A program made the translations under genes and the position numbers. Under the pieces are notes generated by a model. The model saw only the letters and a program-made list of their open reading frames with translations. It was not told where the DNA came from and ran no database searches. From Pseudomonadota bacterium (GTDB taxonomy: Bacteria; Cyanobacteriota; Vampirovibrionia; Obscuribacterales; Obscuribacteraceae), in the NCBI GenBank assembly GCA_021324135.1, contig JAJPJO010000378.1, positions 1 through 33,268 on the forward strand: a DNA stretch of 33,268 bases, read 5' to 3'. Below, in pieces: positions 22,526-31,354 of the stretch. The first letter of the stretch is position 1, and every line of letters begins with the position of its first letter.

Positions 22526-24432
22526 TGTTCATCGACAGTTGACTGGCTCAAAGAGTCGAGAAACTCGATCTTTATTCCGGGATTCAATCTGATCAACTCG
22601 TCTTTGGTCTTTTCAGTCACCGGAGTGCTAACCACACTGATAGATGGATTTCCTTTTGCATGAGCCAATTTAAGCACTGCTTCCCTGCTCAGGTGCGAGT
22701 CCTTGAATCGTATGCCATCGAGTTTGGTGGCAACCAATCCATCCACGGTTCGTTCGTCTATCTTCCTCTGGTCGAAAAATCCAACCAGCTTGAGATGCTT
22801 CAGATTGTGCAAGTTGTCGAAAGCGCCCGGGCTCAGATTAACGTTCTTGAAATCCAATTGCTTAAGATTGGCCATTTGCGACAATATGTTCACTGTCGAT
22901 TGGCTGATAGGAAAACCTTTCAAGCTCAAGACCTCGATTGACCCGATCGGCACAAGCGCTTGTAAGAATTGATCAGCGTCTTGTGTGTAAGTCAGCCGCA
23001 GACTGTTTAAATTTCGCAGCCGCGTCAGTGCCTTCATCCCGGCAGGAGTAATATCGGGACAACCATCGAAGGATAGATGCCTCAATCCATGAAGTTTGCC
23101 GATCGCTTCCAGCCCACCATCGCTCAAAGGAGTATCCTCCAGCTCCAACCACTCGATTGGCGTTTCACCTAGTTTTTCCAGGCCCTCGCCTTTTATGTCC
23201 GTATCCCTGAATACAAAGGCTCGCCAGGTTCGATATTTTTCGACGAGAGGACCGATGTCGGAGTCGGCAAATTCTCCCGCGCCTTTTACAATACACTTTC
23301 GCAAACCTCGATCGGTAAATCGCGTTTCATCGACCTGCCAGTGGACAAGCGGCTTATACATGTCCTTGATGTTAGTCAAAGTATCCTGGTCTCTAATAAT
23401 CTTGGTGTGCCGCTGCTCCGACCTGGTATCAGATGACATTCTCGCGCTTTGTATGCCTGCGCAAATGCATATGAATGCCAGCAGAGAAAGAGCGACTATG
23501 AAAATGGTGCGCGGAGAGGTTCGCGCCGCATGGATGCTCACGACTCCCTGCCTCAAGGCACCCGCGACTGACTGATCATTCGACTGAACCATCGATTCTT
23601 TCATGCTCAACAAATCATCCAGAATATATTGAACGCTCTGATAGCGATCATCAGGGCGCTTCTGCAAACATTTCCCAACCAGTGATTCGACATTCGCGTC
23701 GAACTCTTTGCCGGACCTGGCGCTGAGCGCAGGAGCCGCCGTGTTGATATGCAACATCATAGTCTGCAATGCCGCCGGGCTATCGAATGGCGGAACGCCG
23801 GTAAGCACCTCAAAGAAAAGACACCCCAAGCTGTAAACATCGGAACGCTCATCCAGCTCCTTTCCTTGCACGGCTTCCGGGCTTATATAGGGCGCCGAAC
23901 CCATGATCGAGCCGGTCTTCGTCAAGTCCTGATCTTTTCCCAGTGCTTTTGCCAGGCCAAAATCAACCAACTTAACTTCCAATTGATCGCGTTTGCCATC
24001 CAGAATCATGACGTTGCTCGGCTTAATATCGCGGTGCAAAACGTTATGCGCGTGCGCATGAATCAAGCCCAGGCAGAGCTGCTCAAAGATCGCCCATGCT
24101 CGCGGTAAGGCAATTGGGCCGTTTTCATTGATAACATCGCTCAGACTTTTCCCTTTGATCAACTCCATCACAAGATAAAGTCGACCATCAGCAGCTTGTC
24201 CGAAATCGAGCACGCTCAGGATGTTTGGATGATTGAGCTGGGCAAGTGTTCTCGCTTCTGTTTGAAATCGTTTTATCACATCATCGCTTGCCGAGGATAA
24301 GAGAACTTTGACCGCGACGTCTTTGCCCATCTTCGAATCACGGCATCTGAAGACCTCTCCCATGCCTCCTTTTCCCAGCGGAGCAATGATGCGGTAGCGC
24401 TCTGCAATGTATTGACTCTCGAAATTTTTCAT
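22516..24432 (-). CDS. Membrane Ser/Thr protein kinase with LRR tail
   Basis: 638 residues. The kinase domain (about 12-275) has GKGGMGEV, VAVKVL (K42), HRDIKPSN (H133, D135, N140), VDFGLA (D157) and GSAPYISPEAVQG. It is the only one of the four kinases here with the canonical SPE in place of APE. A membrane helix occupies about 309-327 (IFIVALSLLAFICICAGI). The external part (about 350-625) is made of leucine-rich repeats such as ALTRLRNLNSLRLTY and LSQMANLKQLDFKNVNL, which probably bind a ligand. There is no N-terminal cysteine module: the kinase domain begins at once. No Shine-Dalgarno is visible before the start codon. It is a single gene, convergent with 21793 and divergent from the LRV gene. 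Confidence 0.92.
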   Translation of the reverse strand: MKNFESQYIAERYRIIAPLGKGGMGEVFRCRDSKMGKDVAVKVLLSSASDDVIKRFQTEARTLAQLNHPNILSVLDFGQAADGRLYLVMELIKGKSLSDVINENGPIALPRAWAIFEQLCLGLIHAHAHNVLHRDIKPSNVMILDGKRDQLEVKLVDFGLAKALGKDQDLTKTGSIMGSAPYISPEAVQGKELDERSDVYSLGCLFFEVLTGVPPFDSPAALQTMMLHINTAAPALSARSGKEFDANVESLVGKCLQKRPDDRYQSVQYILDDLLSMKESMVQSNDQSVAGALRQGVVSIHAARTSPRTIFIVALSLLAFICICAGIQSARMSSDTRSEQRHTKIIRDQDTLTNIKDMYKPLVHWQVDETRFTDRGLRKCIVKGAGEFADSDIGPLVEKYRTWRAFVFRDTDIKGEGLEKLGETPIEWLELEDTPLSDGGLEAIGKLHGLRHLSFDGCPDITPAGMKALTRLRNLNSLRLTYTQDADQFLQALVPIGSIEVLSLKGFPISQSTVNILSQMANLKQLDFKNVNLSPGAFDNLHNLKHLKLVGFFDQRKIDERTVDGLVATKLDGIRFKDSHLSREAVLKLAHAKGNPSISVVSTPVTEKTKDELIRLNPGIKIEFLDSLSQSTVDEHRH

Positions 24433-24601
24433 TGATTAAAAAACGAATCATGCTCGGGCACCATAAAGACACAATTCTGTACTAGGATGATTCAACCGTC
24501 TTTTTTCCGGGGAGCATTTTGTATCTCCGTGTTTCTGTCAAAACTTAGTATTGAGATGACCCAAAAAAACTTGCTAATGGTACGAAGCACCCTAATCATT
24601 C

Positions 24602-24630
24602 CATATCTCAGGATCAGATTCTGAGATATG
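24602..24630. repeat. 10-bp inverted repeat upstream of the LRV gene
   Basis: CATATCTCAG (24602-24611) and CTGAGATATG (24621-24630) are perfect complements separated by nine bases. It lies 43 nt before the chosen start of the LRV gene, in the divergent control region shared with the kinase gene. It could be an operator for a dimeric regulator or a leader hairpin. Confidence 0.55.
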
Positions 24631-24673
24631 TCCGGATACCGTAATCTCTTTTTGTGTAATGGAGCAGAGTACC

Positions 24674-25123
24674 ATGTACATAACCTTGCGTAATTATTTT
24701 TTGGCCGGAAATCCTGCCGCGCCTCTGGATCAGCTCTGGAAGCTGGCTGTGGATGCCGATGAAAGTGTACGGCGTCGGGTAGCGGAAAACCCGGCGGCAG
24801 GCGAACATCTGCTCAGACTCTTGTATATCGACCAATCTGCCGATGTGCGCATCGCCGTTGCCGAAAATCCTTCCTGCCCTCAGGATTTGATCCAGCATCT
24901 GGTCAACGATAAGAACGATGATGTGCGCTTTGCCATCGCCGAGAATCCTAATGTCGCCCTGGAGGTACTGGCGGCATTGAGCGAGGATGAAAATCCGTTT
25001 GTCTCGGAACGGGCCAAAAGAACAATCTCCCGCATAGAGCCACCCGATCGAGAACCGGCTGATTCACCGGCCGCTCTTCTTTCCATAATCAGGGATTGCA
25101 TCGCTCCGACGAACTCAGGCTGA
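24674..25123 (+). CDS. Leucine-rich-variant (LRV) repeat protein
   Basis: 149 residues from ATG 24674 (GGAG 9 nt upstream); an ATG five codons earlier is also possible. Three or more copies of the LRV unit are visible: ESVRRRVAENPAAGEHLLRL, ADVRIAVAENPSCPQDLIQH and DDVRFAIAENPNVALEVLAA, matching the consensus 'vR.avA.NP.lp.e.L..La.D'. LRV proteins form right-handed alpha/3-10 superhelices. The Azotobacter prototype has an N-terminal cysteine cluster for an iron-sulphur centre, which is missing here. The C-terminal 30 residues are polar (EPPDREPADSP). Probably a small binding scaffold; no partner is evident. Confidence 0.8.
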   Translation: MYITLRNYFLAGNPAAPLDQLWKLAVDADESVRRRVAENPAAGEHLLRLLYIDQSADVRIAVAENPSCPQDLIQHLVNDKNDDVRFAIAENPNVALEVLAALSEDENPFVSERAKRTISRIEPPDREPADSPAALLSIIRDCIAPTNSG

Positions 25124-25162
25124 GCACCGCCAATGGTGCACAGGTAAAGCGGCATCAGATGG

Positions 25163-28100
25163 CTATTTGGCAGGCTGATGCTTGAGTGTGTACTGCTTCG
25201 CGCGATCGACACCTTCAATTTTCTGCAAGGTATTGTTCAGCTGATCGAACTTGGACAAAGTTCGCTGCGTCGCATCTACCGCCCTGGTTAATTCATTCGA
25301 GTCAGCCGCCAGGCGATCTTTCCTTGCCAATTCCGTTTTGCCAAGCTTCTCATAAGCCAGTGCTCTACCTGACAGGGCTCGCGGATCGTTTGGCTTCAGG
25401 CGCAAATAATACGTATAGTCAGCGACGGCCTTATCATACTTCCCATCAGAGCAATACAATTTCGCTCGATCGTAGTAAATTGCATCGTAGTTTTTGTTCA
25501 CCTCAAGCGCCTTGGACAGAGCCGCTTCGGCCTCGGGTAGCCTCTTGAGGCTGGCCAATGCGGCGCCTTTCAACTTATAGACCAGGCCGTTGTCGCCGCC
25601 ACCAAGGCTGATGGCATGGTTGAAATCGACCAGGGCGCGCTCGTTCTCGCCCCGCCTCTGATACAACTCACCGCGCTGAACGTAGGCTGCATAGTGCCTG
25701 GGGAAAATCTTGATGATGCGATTCAAGTCTCGCATAGCCACATCATCTCGCTCCATCCCTCTCAGCAGACTGGCGCGAGCGTACAGAAGATCGGCATTGT
25801 CGGGATTGACTAAGATCGCTTTATTCAGCGCATCAAGCGCCCTGGCATCATCAGGCATGTAGGCAATATAAACCGTGCTTCGCCTTCTATATGTCCACCA
25901 AAGCAGAGGATCCAGGTCGGCTGCCCGATTGCCGAGCAGGAGTGTTTGTTTGTAATCGTGAGTGGCATAAGCAAACTCCGTCAGAATTACATTGCTGAGC
26001 GCGTCATCCTCTGCCAGATCCTTTGCTTTGCAATAAGCGGCCTGAGCCTCCGCTCCTCTTCTGAGATTGAAGTAAATGACCGCCTTTGCAGCCAGAACCT
26101 GCGGATCGTTGGGAGCTAATGCCAGCGCTTTCTCGAGATCAGGCAAGCATGAGGCGAAGCCCCCGGTCCAGATTGCAAATCTGAGTTTAAGCAAGTAATT
26201 CTTCGCGTTCTTCGGCTCGAGCGCAATCGCTTTGTCGGCATCGGCAAGTCCAGGCAGATACTCGCGCGGCCAGCCGGGAAGCATGGCTATTCTATCGAAG
26301 TAATATTCGGCCCGGGAGCGATAGTTCGCCGCTGCCCCCGGCTCGAGTTGGACGGCCTGGTTGAAATCGGCCAGCGCCTCTTCTGATTTTCCCTGGATTC
26401 TGCGCAGATCACCTCGCCTGCGGTACAGTTTGGCCAGCGTTTTTTCATCGGCTTTATCGGCACTCTCGATTGCAAGAGTGCAGCTTGCTTCATCGTGTCC
26501 AGCCTTCTCCAGGGCTTGCCTCATTCTCGCTCTTTCGTTGCTGGAAAAAACATCCTGCGATTCATCGCCTAAAACCGTATTTTCGATCTCATTCTCGTCG
26601 GCTGCGCCTGCAACATCCGCTGCTTGCGAACCCGTCTTTCCGGCTTTGTTCCAGTGGTCTCCGACTTCAGAGAATGCCGTGATCGCGGCATGAGTTGCAC
26701 CAACAATCTGAATGCCAGGATCCTTAGCGAGCACCAAGCGATCTTTTTTGGCCAACTCGATCTCGCCGGCTTTCTCATATGCATCCGCTCGGAGAGCCAG
26801 GACCCGCCTTTCATTCGGTTTTAATTCGAGAAAACGGCTGAAGTCTTCAGCACCCGCTTTGTATTCTCCCAGCCGGCAGCGAACCTGGGCACGCTTGAAT
26901 AAGGCCGTCAAATTGACTCTGCTTCGATCGAGTGCTTGGCTGAGCGCCTTCTCGGATTCCGGCAATTTGCCAAGATCGGCAAAAGCCAGCCCTTTGAGTT
27001 CGAAAACGAATGATGAATTCGAGCCTAATTTCACGGCCCGCTCTGCCTCTGAAAGAGCCAGCTCAGGCTTATGCTGTCGTACATGCATTTCGGCAAGCCT
27101 CTCCAGACTGACAAAACTGCTGGGGTTGAGTTCCAGTGCTCGTGAGAAATCAGCAATCGCCTCATCGCATTTGTCCAATTTTCCGAACAACAGACCACGG
27201 CGAATGAAAATCTCGGAATTGCCGGGATTGAGTCGTAGAGCTATGTTGAGCCCATCCATTTCGGCGGTGATGTCAGGAATGATGACATTGTTGATCTGGG
27301 CCCGCCAGAAGTAAGGCTTCCAGGAGAACGGTGATAGCTGACAGGCTTTCTTCAAACAAATCATCGCCCGATCGTAATTTTTGCTTTCATAATAATATCG
27401 CCCGAGGTAGAGCTGCGTGGTGGCGTCGTTGCCGCCGAGCTCGACGGCCCGGGCGGCGTCAGACTTCGCCTGATCGTTTTGTTGAGTGAGACAATTTGCC
27501 AGCGCTCTGAGGGCATAGGCCTGAGGAGCCTGAGATTTGAGCTTCAAGGCGCTCGAGGCGCACTGCTTGGATAAAGGCGGATCGAGAAATTGCACTACCT
27601 CGGCCTTGAAAAAATAGTCGGCGTAAGTCGGTGTGGTCAGGCTCATCGCCGAGTCCAGATCCTTGATAGCTTGCTCGAGCATAAATCCATCGAAGTGAAG
27701 CTCGGCTCGTAATCTATAGTTATCGGCATCTTTGGAATCGAGCCGGATGGCTTCATTGACATCGGCTAAAGCGTCGCTAAATTTGCCCTGGCCGCGCCGG
27801 GCTCGACTGCGCAATCGCAGCCGCTCAGGCGTGGGGCCCTTCTCTTGAATCTGCACCGTATACTGATCCTCAAGTGCTTTATTTCGAGCAAATTCCCGAT
27901 CGATTTTCATTTGGGCGGCGAGCAGATCCGGCTGGTGCGCCGGTCGTTCGGATAGCGCCTCAAGCTCATTACTGCTCAATGTGCCATTGTCTGAATCGAC
28001 TTCATCAAGGCTCATGCTCCTGGGAAGTTTGACTGCGCCGTGCTCATTTTTGCTCGTTTCCTGCCTGATGGTCTCAGAATCGTTCATGAACCAGGCCATG

Positions 28101-29440
28101 GAAAGGTAACCGAGAAGCAAGCAGGCTAGCACTACAGACAGTGGCATCACCAGCTTCATTGCGTGTTGCCGGCCGCTACCGCCGCTCTGATTGCTCGCCG
28201 ATTCCTCCTCTTGCTCCTCAAAGAGATCATCCTCAGCCGTCTCTTCTTGCGCCTCCAGATTCTGGCTTATGAAGAGCGAGCCCGTGGCATTCATGTATGC
28301 ATCTTGAAGCGCGGCAATCAGATCTTCCATTGACTGAAAACGATCGTCGGGTTTCTTCTCCAGACATTTCATTGCGATTGCCTGAAGCGGTTCGGAAACC
28401 TCAACCTTTTCCGAGACTGCCTGAAGCGACGGCACCGGATCTCTGGCGTGTTTTTCCAGAAGGGCAAGAGCACTCTCGGCATCAAAAGGAGTCTGCCCGC
28501 ATAGCACCTCATACATCAGGCAACCTAATGAATAGATTTCAGAGCGAGCATCGAAATTTCTGCCGGAAACCTGATCGGGAGACATATACCTGGGAGTGCC
28601 GATTAAGGCATTGCCGTTCCACACCGCACCATTAGCGGTGCGGCCGGTCATGACCGCAATACCAAAATCGATCACATGTGCCGACCAGAATCCATCACTG
28701 TCCGTGATCAAAACATTGGAACTTTTTACGTCTCGGTGAAATATGCCCAAGCGGTGCGCTTGAGCCAGAGCAGAGGCGATCTCGATGAACAGCGGAACGG
28801 AAGCCTTCTCAGGCAAAGGTCCTCGCTCGGCTATCAGGTCGGCAAGGGATGTGCCCTTGACGTACTCCAGCACCATATATGGTGCACCACCACTGGTAAC
28901 GCCAAAATCGATAATCGATACGGCATTGCCGTGCTTTAGTTTGGCCGTCACTTTAGCCTCGGCCTGGAAGGCAGCCAGGTCACTTTCAGTCCTGGTGTTC
29001 AAAATTTTGACTGCCACATTCTTCCTCAGCCGTTTATCCCAGCAGAGATAAACCGAGCCGGAGCCTCCCTCACCAAGTTTGGCTGTCGGTCGGTAACGCT
29101 CTAAGGGAAACGACAGCGCGGTCAGCTCACTTATATCCACTTTCGCGCTGCCCGGTCTGGCAGCCGTCTCACTAGTCTTGTCTCCTGAAGCGCCCTCCTG
29201 ATCTTCGCGGTCGAGATAAACCGGATTCTCGCAATCACAGCGGCTTGACTGCCAAATCCACTGCGTAAAGCTGCCGGTCTTTCCCTCTTCGATCGGCTTT
29301 CCGCAGGTCCTGCAAATCTTGTGCTTGAGAAGACTTGCCTCGTCGCACTTGCAGGCGGCTATCCATTGAGTAAAGCTGCCAGTCAGCGCTGACGATTTTT
29401 GCTGTCGGCAAATTGGGCAAATCTGCTTGGCGGGGGGCAT
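25163..29440 (-). CDS. Giant Ser/Thr protein kinase: tandem cysteine module, kinase, membrane span, duplicated TPR array
   Basis: 1425 residues. Residues 8-70 hold two cysteine modules (C8-x2-C11 ... GSFTQWI ... C30-x-C32; C43-x2-C46 ... GSFTQWI ... C68-x-C70), matching those of the kinase at 16687. The kinase domain (about 115-380) has GEGGSGSV, VAVKIL (K145), HRDVKSSN (H235, D237, N242), IDFG (D258) and GTPRYMSPDQ, so it is predicted active. An acidic linker precedes the membrane helix (about 430-452). The external 970 residues are about 24 TPRs arranged as two homologous blocks (about 541-932 and 1004-1406), each ending 'AYEK.G..ELA.KDRL' followed by a related helix. The gene starts 12 nt after the histidine kinase stop with AAAGAG just upstream, so the two are co-transcribed. 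Confidence 0.93.
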   Translation of the reverse strand: MPPAKQICPICRQQKSSALTGSFTQWIAACKCDEASLLKHKICRTCGKPIEEGKTGSFTQWIWQSSRCDCENPVYLDREDQEGASGDKTSETAARPGSAKVDISELTALSFPLERYRPTAKLGEGGSGSVYLCWDKRLRKNVAVKILNTRTESDLAAFQAEAKVTAKLKHGNAVSIIDFGVTSGGAPYMVLEYVKGTSLADLIAERGPLPEKASVPLFIEIASALAQAHRLGIFHRDVKSSNVLITDSDGFWSAHVIDFGIAVMTGRTANGAVWNGNALIGTPRYMSPDQVSGRNFDARSEIYSLGCLMYEVLCGQTPFDAESALALLEKHARDPVPSLQAVSEKVEVSEPLQAIAMKCLEKKPDDRFQSMEDLIAALQDAYMNATGSLFISQNLEAQEETAEDDLFEEQEEESASNQSGGSGRQHAMKLVMPLSVVLACLLLGYLSMAWFMNDSETIRQETSKNEHGAVKLPRSMSLDEVDSDNGTLSSNELEALSERPAHQPDLLAAQMKIDREFARNKALEDQYTVQIQEKGPTPERLRLRSRARRGQGKFSDALADVNEAIRLDSKDADNYRLRAELHFDGFMLEQAIKDLDSAMSLTTPTYADYFFKAEVVQFLDPPLSKQCASSALKLKSQAPQAYALRALANCLTQQNDQAKSDAARAVELGGNDATTQLYLGRYYYESKNYDRAMICLKKACQLSPFSWKPYFWRAQINNVIIPDITAEMDGLNIALRLNPGNSEIFIRRGLLFGKLDKCDEAIADFSRALELNPSSFVSLERLAEMHVRQHKPELALSEAERAVKLGSNSSFVFELKGLAFADLGKLPESEKALSQALDRSRVNLTALFKRAQVRCRLGEYKAGAEDFSRFLELKPNERRVLALRADAYEKAGEIELAKKDRLVLAKDPGIQIVGATHAAITAFSEVGDHWNKAGKTGSQAADVAGAADENEIENTVLGDESQDVFSSNERARMRQALEKAGHDEASCTLAIESADKADEKTLAKLYRRRGDLRRIQGKSEEALADFNQAVQLEPGAAANYRSRAEYYFDRIAMLPGWPREYLPGLADADKAIALEPKNAKNYLLKLRFAIWTGGFASCLPDLEKALALAPNDPQVLAAKAVIYFNLRRGAEAQAAYCKAKDLAEDDALSNVILTEFAYATHDYKQTLLLGNRAADLDPLLWWTYRRRSTVYIAYMPDDARALDALNKAILVNPDNADLLYARASLLRGMERDDVAMRDLNRIIKIFPRHYAAYVQRGELYQRRGENERALVDFNHAISLGGGDNGLVYKLKGAALASLKRLPEAEAALSKALEVNKNYDAIYYDRAKLYCSDGKYDKAVADYTYYLRLKPNDPRALSGRALAYEKLGKTELARKDRLAADSNELTRAVDATQRTLSKFDQLNNTLQKIEGVDRAKQYTLKHQPAK

Positions 29441-29452
29441 GCTCTTTCGACT

Positions 29453-30562
29453 TTATTGATTGACATCAAGCATCGGAATCGAGAAGCAAAAACGGCTTCC
29501 TTTGCCTACTTCACTATCTACCCATATGTTGCCCTTGTGCTTCTCGACTAATGCCTTACAAATGTATAAGCCCAGACCAAGACCATGCCGGCGCGTTTCC
29601 GCCGGCTGATCGAGCTGGCGATAGCGCTCGAAGATCGCCTTTTGCAAATGCTCCGGCACTCCCGGACCCTGATCGATCACTCGGAAGGCAACGCCTGTCC
29701 CTTCGATGCCGGCTGTGATTTTGACGGTGCCCTCGGGCGGAGAGAACTTGATTGCGTTGCCCGTGAGATTGACGAGCACGCGTACGAGCCGGTCTTCATC
29801 GGCATTGAGAGCATCATTTACAACATCGGATTCCAGTTTGACGCGCGCTGCCTGGGCAGCACCCTGGCTGGCTGCCATCGATCTCTCGACAATAGCGAGA
29901 GTGGAGGTCGGGCGAATATCGAGCTTGAAATCACCCGACTGCAGTTGCTCGGAATCAAGCAAATCGTTTACCAGAGAAACCATCAGATCGACGCTTGATT
30001 CGGCTCGTCCCAGGTTTCTCCTGAAGGCAGGCGAGACCTCGCAGTAGGCGCCTTCGCTGATCATCTGCAAGAACAAGCGCATTGATGAAAGCGGCGAGCG
30101 CAAGTCGTGACTGACCATGGCCAGGAAGTCCTGGCGCAGCTTTTCCAGACGGTGCCGCTCGGACACATCGAGTATGTGCGCGAAATGCAAGCCGTCCTCG
30201 TACTCGTTTATATAAATCTCGACAGGGAAACGCTCACCATTTTTTCGGTGCGCCATCGCGCTTGTGTTGCTTGATTTCAAATCAACATTACCGATATCGG
30301 GAAAAACGAAATCAAGTTTCTGCCCCTTCAGCTCGCGTGACTCATAACCCAGTAACTGATTGGCCAGGCTGTTACTGAACTGGATGCGACGCATGCCGTC
30401 CACAACCAGCACCCCGAGCGGAACGGCTTGCAAAATTCTCTGGCTCTGCTTCTTCTGCCGGATCAGATTCGCGGAAAGCTTTTGAGCAAGCTCAGCCAAC
30501 TCTTCTCTGGAAAGATCGTCATAGGCGCGATTGGATGCCATTGCCTCGTTTGCTTCACTCAC
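29453..30562 (-). CDS. Soluble PAS-domain sensor histidine kinase
   Basis: 369 residues from GTG 30562; ATG 30541 is an alternative. There is no membrane span. A short helical start (ELAELAQKLSANLIRQKKQS) leads into a PAS domain (about 40-130, ILQAVPLGVLVVDGMRRIQF, then the CpG-like MAHRKNGERFPVEIYIN). The HisKA dimerisation helix has MVSHDLRSPLSSM with phospho-accepting H152. The ATPase domain has the N-box (VLVNLTGNAIKFS), DQGPGVP and GLGLGLYI. All catalytic elements are present, so autophosphorylation in response to a cytoplasmic signal is expected. It is divergent from an OmpR-type response regulator 101 nt away, its likely partner, and upstream of the giant Ser/Thr kinase in one unit. 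Confidence 0.93.
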   Translation of the reverse strand: MSEANEAMASNRAYDDLSREELAELAQKLSANLIRQKKQSQRILQAVPLGVLVVDGMRRIQFSNSLANQLLGYESRELKGQKLDFVFPDIGNVDLKSSNTSAMAHRKNGERFPVEIYINEYEDGLHFAHILDVSERHRLEKLRQDFLAMVSHDLRSPLSSMRLFLQMISEGAYCEVSPAFRRNLGRAESSVDLMVSLVNDLLDSEQLQSGDFKLDIRPTSTLAIVERSMAASQGAAQAARVKLESDVVNDALNADEDRLVRVLVNLTGNAIKFSPPEGTVKITAGIEGTGVAFRVIDQGPGVPEHLQKAIFERYRQLDQPAETRRHGLGLGLYICKALVEKHKGNIWVDSEVGKGSRFCFSIPMLDVNQ

Positions 30563-30663
30563 CTGCTCGCTTGCCTCATCAGCGCATGCCTGACAACTTG
30601 TTTAAACAGCGCCCGGCAATGTAGCATACAATGTATCGGATTTACTTATAACGTTGATGGAAC

Positions 30664-31341
30664 ATGGTCAAAATTCTTATTGTAGAAGACGATCAATTTG
30701 TTTCGAACTTAATTTGCGAATGCCTCAAGGTCAATCATTATGATGTCGAGGTTGTCGATAATGGAGCGGAAGCCTCCGATCGGTTGCGCTTGTACAACTA
30801 CGATTTGATCGTGCTCGATGTCCAGCTCCCCGGCGCCAGCGGTCTGGAAATTTGCCAGCGCTACAGAGCTGCTGGAGGCAATACACCGATCATCATGCTG
30901 ACCGGCAAACGCACTATCGACGATCGCGAGGCTGGATTGAACATCGGCGCCGATGATTATATAACCAAACCGTTTAACGCTCGCGATCTGGTCGCTCGCG
31001 TGCGAGCAGTGTTGCGCCGCCCACCCGTGGTTCAAGCGGACAAGCTGGTGGTCGGCGATCTCGTCCTCGATCCGGTCTCTCACGAGGTCACCCTGGATGG
31101 AAAACGGTTGGATTTGAAACCGAAAGAATTTTCCTTGCTCGAATTTTTCATGCGTTACCCCAACCAGGTTTTTAGTCCAAACGATATTCTGAACAGAGTC
31201 TGGCGAACCGAATCGGACGCGTCTCCTCATGCCGTTAGAATGGCTATGCAAAGATTGCGCGAGAAGATTGATCGCAAAGGAAAGCCTTCTTTCATTACCA
31301 CCGTATATGGTGTCGGCTATAAATTAGAAAGCGAAACATGA
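30664..31341 (+). CDS. OmpR-family response regulator
   Basis: 225 residues, standard length. The receiver domain has the acidic pair in VEDD (residues 8-10), the phosphorylation site D52 (LIVLDVQLPG), T80 and K102 (ADDYITKPF). The winged-helix DNA-binding domain follows (about 128-223), with LVLDPVSHEVTLDGKRLDLK, PKEFSLLEFF and the C-terminal ITTVYGVGYKLE. The ribosome site is weak (GGA 2 nt before ATG). A TATAAC at 30647-30652 would give a very short leader. It is divergent from the PAS histidine kinase and probably its target, binding as a dimer to regulate transcription, perhaps including the shared control region. Confidence 0.94.
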   Translation: MVKILIVEDDQFVSNLICECLKVNHYDVEVVDNGAEASDRLRLYNYDLIVLDVQLPGASGLEICQRYRAAGGNTPIIMLTGKRTIDDREAGLNIGADDYITKPFNARDLVARVRAVLRRPPVVQADKLVVGDLVLDPVSHEVTLDGKRLDLKPKEFSLLEFFMRYPNQVFSPNDILNRVWRTESDASPHAVRMAMQRLREKIDRKGKPSFITTVYGVGYKLESET

Positions 31342-31354
31342 CTGCTGCGGATGC

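Noticed and set aside
25124..25139. Short hairpin GCACC-N6-GGTGC between convergent genes
   Set aside because: Only five base pairs and no T run; too weak to call a terminator.
30601..30663. Possible palindrome ATACA-TGTAT and promoter hexamers between the histidine kinase and regulator genes
   Set aside because: The arms are only five bases and no -35/-10 pair with proper spacing is convincing, so I did not list an operator or promoter.
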